A stretch of 64,000 nt of DNA from Diplosphaera chodatii (taxonomy: Eukaryota > Chlorophyta > Trebouxiophyceae > Prasiolales > Stichococcaceae). A program made the position numbers and the translations under genes. Below the pieces are notes generated by a model. That model ran no database searches. It worked only from the letters and a program-made list of their open reading frames with translations, and was not told where the DNA came from. The DNA is taken from the NCBI GenBank assembly GCA_032358165.1, contig JAALGY010000053.1, positions 1,054,001-1,118,000 of the forward strand, written 5' to 3'. Shown one piece after another: positions 46,630 to 58,749 of this stretch (its first letter is position 1; the number at the start of each line of letters is the position of its first letter).

Positions 46630-48516
46630 CTTATGAATTGGCGTGATGCCGCACAATGCCCAGCTCCTTGGCAACGCTGCAACTCGTTGACACGAGTTAA
46701 AAATACATGCAAGACAGGGTGCAAGCTGCGCCGCTGCAACAGATAAAGCATCCAATTTGAGCAACCCCACCGTTGCTTTGCCTCCGCGCAGGGCTCCTAT
46801 AGCCTCTTGCACGGCGCCGGCTGTGAAGGGCGAGTTGAGCTCGCTCCCGTCGGCAAAAGGTGGCGCAGCACCACTACCCGAGGTACCTGCAGTGCTTGAT
46901 GGAAGTGTGGGGGCATCCAGTAGTTTACGGAAGGACTCGAGCATCACATCATCTGCTATGGGACAGGACCGCTTTTTAGCAGGTTTGAACTTCTGCCAGA
47001 ACTTTTTGGAGTTGGTAGAGCGAGCCATTTCAGTGAGAGAAAGAGCCTGACTGCGGGTCCACTGGCGCTGTGTGCGGCGTAGCAGGTGCTGGTACTGCTG
47101 GCGCAGTGCGCGAGCAGCAGCTGACTGCGGGTCGCGACGCGCGGCCTGCCGCGCTGCGCGGCGCCCGCGGGCCAGTTCAGCATCCCACCAGCGGGGCACA
47201 GCGTTGCGGTCACGCCCCCGCCCCTTGGCGGCCGGCGCTGTTGCAGCCACCTCAGCCTGCGTGGTCTCGATAAAGTGGTTGAACTGCATGCCCACAGCAT
47301 GCATGTCATCAGGTACCTGGGCGGCGTCAGCTGCCGCTGCGATGTCGACCAGTTGGGCTGCTGCATCAGGCTGCTGCAGGCGCTGCTGCCACACTCCCAG
47401 CTGCGCTGCGCTGAGGCGCAGGGGCTGCTGGGTCGTGGGCTGCTGCGGTTGCTGCTGCTGATGGCGGCGGCGCTGGCGACGTGGGAGCGGCTGCTGGGCG
47501 GCGGTGGTCCTCTTGATGAGCAAGTGCAAGGCTGCATGGTCCGACTCGGGAGCAGGGAGTACTGTTAGGGATTGAATCAGCGGGAATGCATCAGCACTTG
47601 CAAGCACATAGTCGATCAGGCTGCTGCCCACCTGACTGTGGCTAACAAAAGTGACTTGTCCCCCCTCATCTCCTGGGACACGACCGTTAGCAATCCTGAG
47701 GGATGTCTCAACACACATGTCAAGCAGAGCCCTGCCCCACTTGTTGGGCCGCTCCCTGCTGTCGCGGCTGTGCCGCTGTGACTGCACAGGAGGGGCAGTG
47801 GAGGGCAGGAACTCTTCTGTGACAGGGTGATCGACAGATCCCGGAAAGTCCGGGCAGGTGCTGGTGCGTGCATTCAGGTCTCCAACAACAAACACATGCC
47901 CCATGCGGCAGGTGGCGCTCACCTCCTCACGTAACGCCTCCCAGACCGCAGGGCCCTTGCCATCAAATGATGGGCTGCCCTCTGGTGGAATGTAACATGC
48001 GAACATGTTCGCATCCTCCTCCTGTCCAATGGCCTTGTCGAACCTCAAAAGAGCGTAGCAGTTTTGGGGTCCAGTCGACAAGTGTGTTACCATTGGTGCC
48101 AGCTTGTCGGCGACGTAGACAGCGATGCCGCCACGTGCGCCGCCACGCTGCTGACGCCGGCTGCGCGGCAGGTGCAGGACGGACGTAAAGCCGTCCAGCT
48201 CCGGCGCATCGCTCCCCTCACGCGCCCACGTCTCGCTGAATGCCAGTACATCGAAGTCAGCCGCCTTGATGACCTGCGAAAGAGCAGATGCATCTCTGGA
48301 CAGCCAGCCCTGGACGTTCAGGCTCAGCACAGACAGGGCGCTGTTAGGGGACCGGATTGCGCCGGGCGCAGCCCCAGCCCGGCCCCAACACCCCTAGCAG
48401 ACATGGTTGGGGGTGGGTTTGGGTGTGGCTGGCGCCTTTGCTGGAGAGGGTTGTGTGCCCTCAGCCAGTGTGGGGCCACCAGGTGATGTGTGGGAAGTGG
48501 GCTCAACAGGCAGCAC

Positions 48517-48865
48517 TGCGGCGTGGTGGATGATGAGGCGCATATGGTCTGGGGGTGTCCAGCCCTAGTAGATCAGAGGGTGCAGCATTCGGAGCTGTTT
48601 GAGGACAGCAACATCACATCAGTGGCGGACTTTATGCAGCAGGATGCCGGGCAACTGGCAGCCTTTTTGCGGGGTTGTCATGATCAATGTGCAGAGTTGG
48701 AGGGGTGTGCATCCAACCGGGATTGAGTGGAACCATTCTGTCAGCGGGGAGTGAACGGTTTCGTACACGACTCGTTGTGCATGTTGCTCTGGGTTTTTCC
48801 GCCAGAGCCTGTGGCTAGGCCAAAATGGCCCACCACCAGTATGTAATCAATGTCAATGTCAATGT
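48517..48865 (+). mobile_element. 5'-truncated LINE fragment in the 5' UTR of L2
   Basis: 349 bp in plus orientation: end of the LINE ORF (from CGVVDDEAHMVWGCP to CASNRD), 3' UTR and the TCAATG tail. It is flanked by CAGCAC at 48511-48516 and 48866-48871, a 6-bp target-site duplication. The same insertion occurs at the same place in L4 (54450-54798). Confidence 0.85.
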
Positions 48866-50566
48866 CAGCACAGCAAAGCGTGATGCAATGCCGAGGGGAG
48901 CAGGAGCAGGGTGAGGGCCAAGAGCGCTTGGTCATTGACATTGATTACATACTGGTGGTGGGCCATTTTGGCCTAGCCACAGGCTCTGGCGGGAAAAACC
49001 CAGAGCAACATGCACAACGAGTCGTGTACGAAACCGTGCACTCCCCGCTGACAGAATGGTTCCACTCAATCCCGGTTGGATGCACACCCCTCCAACTCTG
49101 CACATTGATCATGACAACCCCGCAAAAAGGCTGCCAGTTGCCCGGCATCCTGCTGCATGAAGTCCGCCACTGATGTGATGTTGCTGTCCTCAAACAGCTC
49201 CGAATGCTGCACCCTCTGATCTACTAGGGCTGGACACCCCCAGACCATATGCGCCTCATCATCCACCACGCCGCAGCTACACCGCTGACACAGCCGCTCT
49301 GCCCGCGGCAGCCGCTGCCACCTCCCTGTCTCCACCCCCAGCATGTGACTGCCCATGCGAAACTGTGCTAACCGCCGACGACCGGTCTTGGAGGCGACTG
49401 CCTGCAAGTAGCCGGCCAACTGGTAGTTGTCACTGTTCACAGGGCCCCTGACTCCCAGCCACTCATGCACTTTGCGCAAGTCGCTGCCATTCACAGCATC
49501 GAAGGTGCGGCGCTGCAGGTGAGCAGTGACAACAGATGTGTCAATGCGCTGCGGCACGCCGTCAACGATGGGTGACATGAAGTGCAGGAACGAACACACC
49601 TGGGCAGCCCAGCATGCTGAGCTGCTGGTGCTGCGCCCCGGCCGTGTGGCCAGAGCACAGTTCTCCAGGAATGCCTGCTTGGTGAGGCGGGTGTCCGGCA
49701 TTGCGACCAGCCGGTTCCAGAACCGGCAGATGGCCAGCGTTGCCGTGTGCGCCACTGGGAACCGCCCAAGCTCCCCCAACACCGCCACGTTGGGAGTGCC
49801 TGTGCGCACGCCAAGAACAGACCGAAGGAACTTCCGATGAACAAGCTCACAAGTATCCATGCCAGTACCACATAACGCCCCAGGTCCCCATGTTTCAACA
49901 CCGTATAGCATAACAGGACGCACTAGTGCATCAAACAAATGCAGCTGCAGTGCTGGGTCATGCAGGCTCAGGTCATGGCAACGATGCTGCAATGCAAGTG
50001 CGGCGCGCTGGGCGGAGGCCGCTCTGCCGATGCTAGCGGCAGCAAAAGAACTACGAGTAGAGACATCAACCCCCAGATAGGTAAACGAGTCCAGCACTTC
50101 GATGGGAGCATGCATGTAGGTGAGAACCGGTGGTGCAGCAGCCTGGGCTGCATACACCACGACCTTTGTCTTCTTCACGTTGACGGTGAGGCGCCAGCGC
50201 TTGCAGTACGACTCCAGCAGGTCGAGCTGCGCCTGCAGGCCGCGTACGGACGTGGACACCAGGTCCAGGTCATCTGCATAGAAGAGGGCAGGTGCCTGCA
50301 CACCACACAGGGTGGGCAGGTCCAGGTCCCCGCCGGCGGCCTCCAGCTCCGCTTGGAAATCGTCAATGTAGATCCCGAAAAGGGTTGGAGATAGTGGACA
50401 CCCCTGCTTAACACCCAAAGTGCTCTGGAATGTATCGGACATTCCCCCCTCAAACTGCAATGCCATTGGCACATCCGCATACAGTGCCTGGACCCCCCTC
50501 AGAAACTCCCCATGCACCCCAATCCGCTGCAGCTTCTCCCAAAGCAAATCACGAGGTACAGTATCG

Positions 50567-50626
50567 TCAAAGGTTCTCTTTTCCATCGCTATTTGCAACT
50601 TCCCTTACCGCTTTCCATTCCATTCC
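50567..50626 (+). mobile_element. SINE 3' fragment in LINE unit L4
   Basis: A 60-bp 5'-truncated piece of the SINE (TCAAAGGTTCTC to CATTCC), flanked by ATCG at 50563-50566 and 50627-50630. It interrupts the RT domain between FVDFKKAYD and TVPRDLLWEK. Confidence 0.8.
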
Positions 50627-52064
50627 ATCGTATGCCTTCTTGAAATCGACAAAGCAAGAGTACAGAGGCTGCTTATCTGCCTTGGCCTTCTCGATGAGGG
50701 TGCGAACGACGAAGGTTTGATCGGTGGTGCGGTGGTCCTTGCGGAAGCCCGCCTGTCCGCGTGCGCGCAGCTGGTGCTGCTCGGTCCACCTCATAAGCTT
50801 TTCGTTAAGCATGCAAGCATATAGTTTTGCCAACAGAGACCCAACAGCAATGCCACGGTAATTACCCGGATCAGATGTGTCGCCCCCCTTATGAATTGGC
50901 GTGATGCCGCACAATGCCCAGCTCCTTGGCAACGCTGCAACTCGTTGACACGAGTTAAAAATACATGCAAGACAGGGTGCAAGCTGCGCCGCTGCAACAG
51001 ATAAAGCATCCAATTTGAGCAACCCCACCGTTGCTTTGCCTCCGCGCAGGGCTCCTATAGCCTCTTGCACGGCGCCGGCTGTGAAGGGCGAGTTGAGCTC
51101 GCTCCCGTCGGCAAAAGGTGGCGCAGCACCACTACCCGAGGTACCTGCAGTGCTTGATGGAAGTGTGGGGGCATCCAGTAGTTTACGGAAGGACTCGAGC
51201 ATCACATCATCTGCTATGGGACAGGACCGCTTTTTAGCAGGTTTGAACTTCTGCCAGAACTTTTTGGAGTTGGTAGAGCGAGCCATTTCAGTGAGAGAAA
51301 GAGCCTGACTGCGGGTCCACTGGCGCTGTGTGCGGCGTAGCAGGTGCTGGTACTGCTGGCGCAGTGCGCGAGCAGCAGCTGACTGCGGGTCGCGACGCGC
51401 GGCCTGCCGCGCTGCGCGGCGCCCGCGGGCCAGTTCAGCATCCCACCAGCGGGGCACAGCGTTGCGGTCACGCCCCCGCCCCTTGGCGGCCGGCGCTGTT
51501 GCAGCCACCTCAGCCTGCGTGGTCTCGATAAAGTGGTTGAACTGCATGCCCACAGCATGCATGTCATCAGGTACCTGGGCGGCGTCAGCTGCCGCTGCGA
51601 TGTCGACCAGTTGGGCTGCTGCATCAGGCTGCTGCAGGCGCTGCTGCCACACTCCCAGCTGCGCTGCGCTGAGGCGCAGGGGCTGCTGGGTCGTGGGCTG
51701 CTGCGGTTGCTGCTGCTGATGGCGGCGGCGCTGGCGACGTGGGAGCGGCTGCTGGGCGGCGGTGGTCCTCTTGATGAGCAAGTGCAAGGCTGCATGGTCC
51801 GACTCGGGAGCAGGGAGTACTGTTAGGGATTGAATCAGCGGGAATGCATCAGCACTTGCAAGCACATAGTCGATCAGGCTGCTGCCCACCTGACTGTGGC
51901 TAACAAAAGTGACTTGTCCCCCCTCATCTCCTGGGACACGACCGTTAGCAATCCTGAGGGATGTCTCAACACACATGTCAAGCAGAGCCCTGCCCCACTT
52001 GTTGGGCCGCTCCCTGCTGTCGCGGCTGTGCCGCTGTGACTGCACAGGAGGGGCAGTGGAGGGC

Positions 52065-53523
52065 AACCCTTTTCGGGATTTACATTGACGATTTCCAAGC
52101 GGAGCTGGAGGCTGCCGGCGCGGACCTGGACCTGCCCACCCTGTGTGGTGTGCAGGCACCTGCCCTCTTCTATGCAGATGATCTGGACCTGGTGTCCACA
52201 TCCGTACGCGGCCTGCAGGCGCAGCTCGACCTGCTGGAGTCGTACTGCAAACGCTGGCGCCTCACCGTCAACGTGAAGAAGACTAAGGTCGTGGTGTACG
52301 CAGCCCAGGCTGCGGCACCACCGGTTCTCACCTACATGCATGCTCCCATCGAAGTGCTGGACTCGTTTACATATTTGGGGGTTGACATCTCCAGTCGTAG
52401 TTCTTTTGCTGCCGCTAGCATCGGCAGAGCGGCCTCCGCCCAGCGCGCCGCACTTGCATTGCAGCATCGTTGCCATGACCTGAGCTTGCATGACCCAGCA
52501 CTGCAGCTGCACTTGTTCGATGCACTAGTACGTCCTGTTATGCTTTATGGTGTCGAAACATGGGGACCGGAGGCGCTGTGCGGTAGTGGCATGGACACTT
52601 GTGAGCTTGTCCATCGGAAGTTTCTTCGGTCTGTTCTTGGAGTGCGTACAGGCACTCCCAACGTGGCGGTGTTGGGGGAGCTTGGGCGATTCCCGGTGGC
52701 ACACACGGCAACGCTGGCCATCTGCCGGTTCTGGAATCGGCTGGTCGCGATGCCGGACACACGCCTCACCAAGCAGGCATTCCTGGAGAACTGTGCTCTG
52801 GCCACCCGGCCGGGGCGCAGCAAGACCAGCTCAGCATGCTGGGCTGCCCAGGTGTGCTCGTTCCTGCACTTCATGTCACCCATCGTTGACGGCGTGCCGC
52901 AGCGCATTGACACTTCGGTTGTCAGTGCACACCTGCAGCGCCGCACATTCGATGCTGTGAATGGCAGCGACCTGCGCAAAGTGCGTGAGTGGCTGGGAGT
53001 CAGGGGCCCTGTGAACGGTGACAACTACCAGCTGGCCGGCTACTTGCAGGCAGTCGCCTCCAAGACCGGTCGTCGGCGGTTAGCACAGTTTCGGATGGGC
53101 AGTCACATGCTGGGGGTGGAAACAGGGAGGTGGCAGCGTCTGCCGCGGGCAGAGCGGCTGTGTCAGCGGTGTAGCTGCGGCGTGGTGGATGATGAGGCGC
53201 ATATGGTCTGGGGTTGTCCAGCTCTAGTAGATCAGAGGGTGCAGCATTCTGAGCTGTTTGAGGACAGCGACATCACCTCAGTGGCGGACTTTATGCAGCA
53301 AGATGCCGGGCAACTGGCAGCCTTTTTGCGGGTTTGTCATGATCATTGTGCGGAGTTGGAGGGGTGTACATCCAACCGGGCTTGAGTGGAACCATCCTGT
53401 CAGCGGGGAGTGAACGGTTTCGGACACGACTCGTTGTGCATGTTGCTCTGGGTTATTCCGCCAGAGCCTGTGGCTAGGCCAAAATGGCCCACCACCAGTA
53501 TGTAATCAATGTCAATGTCAATG
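52065..53523 (+). mobile_element. LINE copy L5, 5'-truncated, opposite strand, inside L4
   Basis: It begins abruptly in the RT (TLFGIYIDDFQAELEAAG), keeps FYADDLDLVS, and runs to the stop at 53383-53385 (CTSNRA), the 3' UTR and the TCAATG tail. It lies between L4 bases GAGGGCA and ACAGGGTG; the intact L1 has 14 extra bases (GGAACTCTTCTGTG) there, so the insertion removed target DNA rather than duplicating it. It differs from the array units at many codons (ISSRSS for VSTRSS, SGMD for TGMD, DITS for NITS). Confidence 0.85.
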
Positions 53524-53586
53524 ACAGGGTGATCGACAGATCCCGGAAAGTCCGGGCAGGTGCTGGTGCGTGCATTCAGGTCTCCA

Positions 53587-53811
53587 TGGATAGCGGTAAG
53601 GGAAGTGCAAATAGCGATGGAAAAGGACCTTTGACCGGAAGGCTGTTTGTGTATTGCGTTTTTCAACGACTTATATACACAAACCATGGAGGGCAGATTG
53701 CCGAAGCAACCACTTGCATAGGGTGGGGTGGGTTGGTCCCACACGGAACTAGACCCGAAACTTCCGCCACCGCCAGGGATCGAACCCGGTCCCTGAACGG
53801 TGTCCAATGAA
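53587..53811 (-). mobile_element. SINE-like element in L4 endonuclease region
   Basis: 225 bp, minus orientation, flanked by TCTCCA at 53581-53586 and 53812-53817. It is a subfamily variant: GTGCAAATAG and AAAGGACC instead of GTTGCAAATAG and AGAGAACC, shared with the pair at 55778-56061. B box GGTTCGATCCC on minus near 53785. Confidence 0.85.
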
Positions 53812-54449
53812 TCTCCAACAACAAACACATGCCCCATGCGGCAGGTGGCGCTCACCTCCTCACGTAACGCCTCCCAGACCGCAGGGCCCTTGCCATCAAA
53901 TGATGGGCTGCCCTCTGGTGGAATGTAACATGCGAACATGTATGCATCCTCCTCCTGTCCAATGGCCTTGTCGAACCTCAAAAGAGCGTAGCAGTTTTGG
54001 GGTCCAGTCGACAAGTGTGTTACCATTGGTGCCAGCTTGTCGGCGACGTAGACAGCGATGCCGCCACGTGCGCCGCCACGCTGCTGACGCCGGCTGCGCG
54101 GCAGGTGCAGGACGGACGTAAAGCCGTCCAGCTCCGGCGCATCGCTCCCCTCACGCGCCCACGTCTCGCTGAATGCCAGTACATCGAAGTCAGCCGCCTT
54201 GATGACCTGCGAAAGAGCAGATGCATCTCTGGACAGCCAGCCCTGGACGTTCAGGCTCAGCACAGACAGGGCGCTGTTAGGGGACCGGATTGCGCCGGGC
54301 GCAGCCCCAGCCCGGCCCCAACACCCCTAGCAGACATGGTTGGGGGTGGGTTTGGGTGTGGCTGGCGCCTTTGCTGGAGAGGGTTGTGTGCCCTCAGCCA
54401 GTGTGGGGCCACCAGGTGATGTGTGGGAAGTGGGCTCAACAGGCAGCAC

Positions 54450-54798
54450 TGCGGCGTGGTGGATGATGAGGCGCATATGGTCTGGGGGTGTCCAGCCCTA
54501 GTAGATCAGAGGGTGCAGCATTCGGAGCTGTTTGAGGACAGCAACATCACATCAGTGGCGGACTTTATGCAGCAGGATGCCGGGCAACTGGCAGCCTTTT
54601 TGCGGGGTTGTCATGATCAATGTGCAGAGTTGGAGGGGTGTGCATCCAACCGGGATTGAGTGGAACCATTCTGTCAGCGGGGAGTGAACGGTTTCGTACA
54701 CGACTCGTTGTGCATGTTGCTCTGGGTTTTTCCGCCAGAGCCTGTGGCTAGGCCAAAATGGCCCACCACCAGTATGTAATCAATGTCAATGTCAATGT
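54450..54798 (+). mobile_element. 5'-truncated LINE fragment in the 5' UTR of L4
   Basis: Same 349-bp insertion and same CAGCAC duplication (54444-54449 and 54799-54804) as at 48517-48865 in L2. The shared insertion shows that L2 and L4 5' regions derive from one another by duplication after the insertion. Confidence 0.85.
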
Positions 54799-54998
54799 CA
54801 GCACAGCAAAGCGTGATGCAATGCCGAGGGGAGCAGGAGCAGGGTGAGGGCCAAGAGCGCTTGGTCATTGACATTGATTACATACTGGTGGTGGGCCATT
54901 TTGGCCTAGCCACAGGCTCTGGCGGGAAAAACCCAGAGCAACATGCACAACGAGTCGTGTACGAAACCGTGCACTCCCCGCTGACAGAATGGTTCCAC

Positions 54999-57900
54999 TC
55001 AATCCCGGTTGGATGCACACCCCTCCAACTCTGCACATTGATCATGACAACCCCGCAAAAAGGCTGCCAGTTGCCCGGCATCCTGCTGCATGAAGTCCGC
55101 CACTGATGTGATGTTGCTGTCCTCAAACAGCTCCGAATGCTGCACCCTCTGATCTACTAGGGCTGGACACCCCCAGACCATATGCGCCTCATCATCCACC
55201 ACGCCGCAGCTACACCGCTGACACAGCCGCTCTGCCCGCGGCAGCCGCTGCCACCTCCCTGTCTCCACCCCCAGCATGTGACTGCCCATGCGAAACTGTG
55301 CTAACCGCCGACGACCGGTCTTGGAGGCGACTGCCTGCAAGTAGCCGGCCAACTGGTAGTTGTCACTGTTCACAGGGCCCCTGACTCCCAGCCACTCATG
55401 CACTTTGCGCAAGTCGCTGCCATTCACAGCATCGAAGGTGCGGCGCTGCAGGTGAGCAGTGACAACAGATGTGTCAATGCGCTGCGGCACGCCGTCAACG
55501 ATGGGTGACATGAAGTGCAGGAACGAACACACCTGGGCAGCCCAGCATGCTGAGCTGCTGGTGCTGCGCCCCGGCCGTGTGGCCAGAGCACAGTTCTCCA
55601 GGAATGCCTGCTTGGTGAGGCGGGTGTCCGGCATTGCGACCAGCCGGTTCCAGAACCGGCAGATGGCCAGCGTTGCCGTGTGCGCCACTGGGAACCGCCC
55701 AAGCTCCCCCAACACCGCCACGTTGGGAGTGCCTGTGCGCACGCCAAGAACAGACCGAAGGAACTTCCGATGAACAAACAGCCTTCCGGTCAAAGGTCCT
55801 TTTCCATCGCTATTTGCACTTCCCTTACCGCTATCCATTCATTGGACACCGTTCAGGGACCGGGTTCGATCCCTGGCGGTGGCGGAAGTTTCGGGTCTAG
55901 TTCCGTGTGGGACCAACCCACCCCACCCTATGCAAGTGGTTGCTTCGGCAATCTGCCCTCCATGGTTTGTGTATATAAGTCGTTGAAAAACGCAATACAC
56001 AAACAGCCTTCCGGTCAAAGGTCCTTTTCCATCGCTATTTGCACTTCCCTTACCGCTATCCATGAACAAGCTCACAAGTATCCATGCCAGTACCACATAA
56101 CGCCCCAGGTCCCCATGTTTCAACACCGTATAGCATAACAGGACGCACTAGTGCATCAAACAAATGCAGCTGCAGTGCTGGGTCATGCAGGCTCAGGTCA
56201 TGGCAACGATGCTGCAATGCAAGTGCGGCGCGCTGGGCGGAGGCCGCTCTGCCGATGCTAGCGGCAGCAAAAGAACTACGAGTAGAGACATCAACCCCCA
56301 GATAGGTAAACGAGTCCAGCACTTCGATGGGAGCATGCATGTAGGTGAGAACCGGTGGTGCAGCAGCCTGGGCTGCATACACCACGACCTTTGTCTTCTT
56401 CACGTTGACGGTGAGGCGCCAGCGCTTGCAGTACGACTCCAGCAGGTCGAGCTGCGCCTGCAGGCCGCGTACGGACGTGGACACCAGGTCCAGGTCATCT
56501 GCATAGAAGAGGGCAGGTGCCTGCACACCACACAGGGTGGGCAGGTCCAGGTCCCCGCCGGCGGCCTCCAGCTCCGCTTGGAAATCGTCAATGTAGATCC
56601 CGAAAAGGGTTGGAGATAGTGGACACCCCTGCTTAACACCCAAAGTGCTCTGGAATGTATCGGACATTCCCCCCTCAAACTGCAATGCCATTGGCACATC
56701 CGCATACAGTGCCTGGACCCCCCTCAGAAACTCCCCATGCACCCCAATCCGCTGCAGCTTCTCCCAAAGCAAATCACGAGGTACAGTATCGTATGCCTTC
56801 TTGAAATCGACAAAGCAAGAGTACAGAGGCTGCTTATCTGCCTTGGCCTTCTCGATGAGGGTGCGAACGACGAAGGTTTGATCGGTGGTGCGGTGGTCCT
56901 TGCGGAAGCCCGCCTGTCCGCGTGCGCGCAGCTGGTGCTGCTCGGTCCACCTCATAAGCTTTTCGTTAAGCATGCAAGCATATAGTTTTGCCAACAGAGA
57001 CCCAACAGCAATGCCACGGTAATTACCCGGATCAGATGTGTCGCCCCCCTTATGAATTGGCGTGATGCCGCACAATGCCCAGCTCCTTGGCAACGCTGCA
57101 ACTCGTTGACACGAGTTAAAAATACATGCAAGACAGGGTGCAAGCTGCGCCGCTGCAACAGATAAAGCATCCAATTTGAGCAACCCCACCGTTGCTTTGC
57201 CTCCGCGCAGGGCTCCTATAGCCTCTTGCACGGCGCCGGCTGTGAAGGGCGAGTTGAGCTCGCTCCCGTCGGCAAAAGGTGGCGCAGCACCACTACCCGA
57301 GGTACCTGCAGTGCTTGATGGAAGTGTGGGGGCATCCAGTAGTTTACGGAAGGACTCGAGCATCACATCATCTGCTATGGGACAGGACCGCTTTTTAGCA
57401 GGTTTGAACTTCTGCCAGAACTTTTTGGAGTTGGTAGAGCGAGCCATTTCAGTGAGAGAAAGAGCCTGACTGCGGGTCCACTGGCGCTGTGTGCGGCGTA
57501 GCAGGTGCTGGTACTGCTGGCGCAGTGCGCGAGCAGCAGCTGACTGCGGGTCGCGACGCGCGGCCTGCCGCGCTGCGCGGCGCCCGCGGGCCAGTTCAGC
57601 ATCCCACCAGCGGGGCACAGCGTTGCGGTCACGCCCCCGCCCCTTGGCGGCCGGCGCTGTTGCAGCCACCTCAGCCTGCGTGGTCTCGATAAAGTGGTTG
57701 AACTGCATGCCCACAGCATGCATGTCATCAGGTACCTGGGCGGCGTCAGCTGCCGCTGCGATGTCGACCAGTTGGGCTGCTGCATCAGGCTGCTGCAGGC
57801 GCTGCTGCCACACTCCCAGCTGCGCTGCGCTGAGGCGCAGGGGCTGCTGGGTCGTGGGCTGCTGCGGTTGCTGCTGCTGATGGCGGCGGCGCTGGCGACG

Positions 57901-58749
57901 TGGGAGCGGCTGCTGGGCGGCGGTGGTCCTCTTGATGAGCAAGTGCAAGGCTGCATGGTCCGACTCGGGAGCAGGGAGTACTGTTAGGGATTGAATCAGC
58001 GGGAATGCATCAGCACTTGCAAGCACATAGTCGATCAGGCTGCTGCCCACCTGACTGTGGCTAACAAAAGTGACTTGTCCCCCCTCATCTCCTGGGACAC
58101 GACCGTTAGCAATCCTGAGGGATGTCTCAACACACATGTCAAGCAGAGCCCTGCCCCACTTGTTGGGCCGCTCCCTGCTGTCGCGGCTGTGCCGCTGTGA
58201 CTGCACAGGAGGGGCAGTGGAGGGCAGGAACTCTTCTGTGACAGGGTGATCGACAGATCCCGGAAAGTCCGGGCAGGTGCTGGTGCGTGCATTCAGGTCT
58301 CCAACAACAAACACATGCCCCATGCGGCAGGTGGCGCTCACCTCCTCACGTAACGCCTCCCAGACCGCAGGGCCCTTGCCATCAAATGATGGGCTGCCCT
58401 CTGGTGGAATGTAACATGCGAACATGTATGCATCCTCCTCCTGTCCAATGGCCTTGTCGAACCTCAAAAGAGCGTAGCAGTTTTGGGGTCCAGTCGACAA
58501 GTGTGTTACCATTGGTGCCAGCTTGTCGGCGACGTAGACAGCGATGCCGCCACGTGCGCCGCCACGCTGCTGACGCCGGCTGCGCGGCAGGTGCAGGACG
58601 GACGTAAAGCCGTCCAGCTCCGGCGCATCGCTCCCCTCACGCGCCCACGTCTCGCTGAATGCCAGTACATCGAAGTCAGCCGCCTTGATGACCTGCGAAA
58701 GAGCAGATGCATCTCTGGACAGCCAGCCCTGGACGTTCAGGCTCAGCAC
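54999..58749 (-). pseudogene. LINE polyprotein of L1: endonuclease, reverse transcriptase, Cys/His motif
   Basis: About 1,155 residues once the SINE (55778-56061) is ignored. Residues 1-260: APE-type endonuclease with LSLNVQG, FSETWA (metal-binding Glu), GDLNART, SLIDYVLAS and SDHAALHL. Then a Gln/Arg/Ala-rich linker. RT follows with GFRKDHRTTDQTF, FVDFKKAYDTV (first Asp), GVKQGCPLSPTLFGIYIDDF, FYADDLDLVS (catalytic YADD) and VNVKKTKVVV. The C-terminal domain has ELGRFPVAHTATLAICRFWN and the zinc-type motif CQRCSCGVVDDEAHMVWGC, and ends GCASNRD. The ORF opens at a GTG (58749). The nearest upstream in-frame stop is a TAG about 75 nt before it and no ATG lies between. Clade not assigned; the single ORF and hexamer tail recall RTE-like elements, the long C-terminus recalls others. 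Confidence 0.85.
55778..56061 (+). mobile_element. Tandem SINE pair in L1
   Basis: A 5'-truncated SINE tail (55778 to about 55837) is followed directly by a full SINE (about 55838-56061). The whole block is flanked by ATGAACAA at 55770-55777 and 56062-56069, an 8-bp target-site duplication, so it inserted as one unit. Full copy: B box GGGTTCGATCCC near 55862 and a body with TATATAAGTCGTTG. Confidence 0.85.

Larger units (their letters stand above)
44667..48932 (-). mobile_element. LINE unit L2, full 5' end, SINE inside, 3' UTR lost
   Basis: Array unit on minus. The 5' UTR (48331-48932) carries a plus-strand LINE fragment. The ORF runs from 48330 through the endonuclease (LNVQG, SETWA, GDLNART, SLIDYVLAS, SDHAALHL), is broken by a SINE at 46397-46629, and continues with RT (FVDFKKAYDTV, GVKQGCPLSPTLFG, FYADDLDLVS) to CAEL near 44666. 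There it joins mid-element sequence of L3, so the normal stop and tail are missing. The SINE length (233 bp) shifts the frame. Confidence 0.85.
48933..54865 (-). mobile_element. LINE unit L4, full length but interrupted by four insertions
   Basis: Array unit on minus. The tail (CATTGACATTGATTAC on plus) starts at 48933 and the ORF stop is at 49066. RT and linker are intact except for a SINE fragment at 50567-50626. The endonuclease is split by plus-strand LINE L5 (52065-53523) and by a SINE (53587-53811). The 5' UTR holds a 349-bp LINE fragment (54450-54798). Removing the insertions leaves about 3.84 kb, the same as L1. The non-inserted coding text agrees closely with L1 and L2. Confidence 0.85.

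Noticed and set aside
47275..47568. Plus-strand ORFs within the LINE units (for example MVELHAHSMHVI)
   Set aside because: Repeated at the same place in every unit only because the LINE is repeated. They are antisense to the linker and endonuclease.
51961..53385. 474-codon plus-strand ORF taken as one gene
   Set aside because: The first 35 or so codons are antisense L4 endonuclease sequence. Only from about 52065 is it LINE coding (L5), so the ORF is a fusion made by nested insertion.
53770..53800. Possible tRNA gene from the GGTTCGATCCC motif
   Set aside because: Only a T-arm-like B box is present. No acceptor stem, anticodon arm or A box is found, and the motif recurs inside a dispersed repeat.
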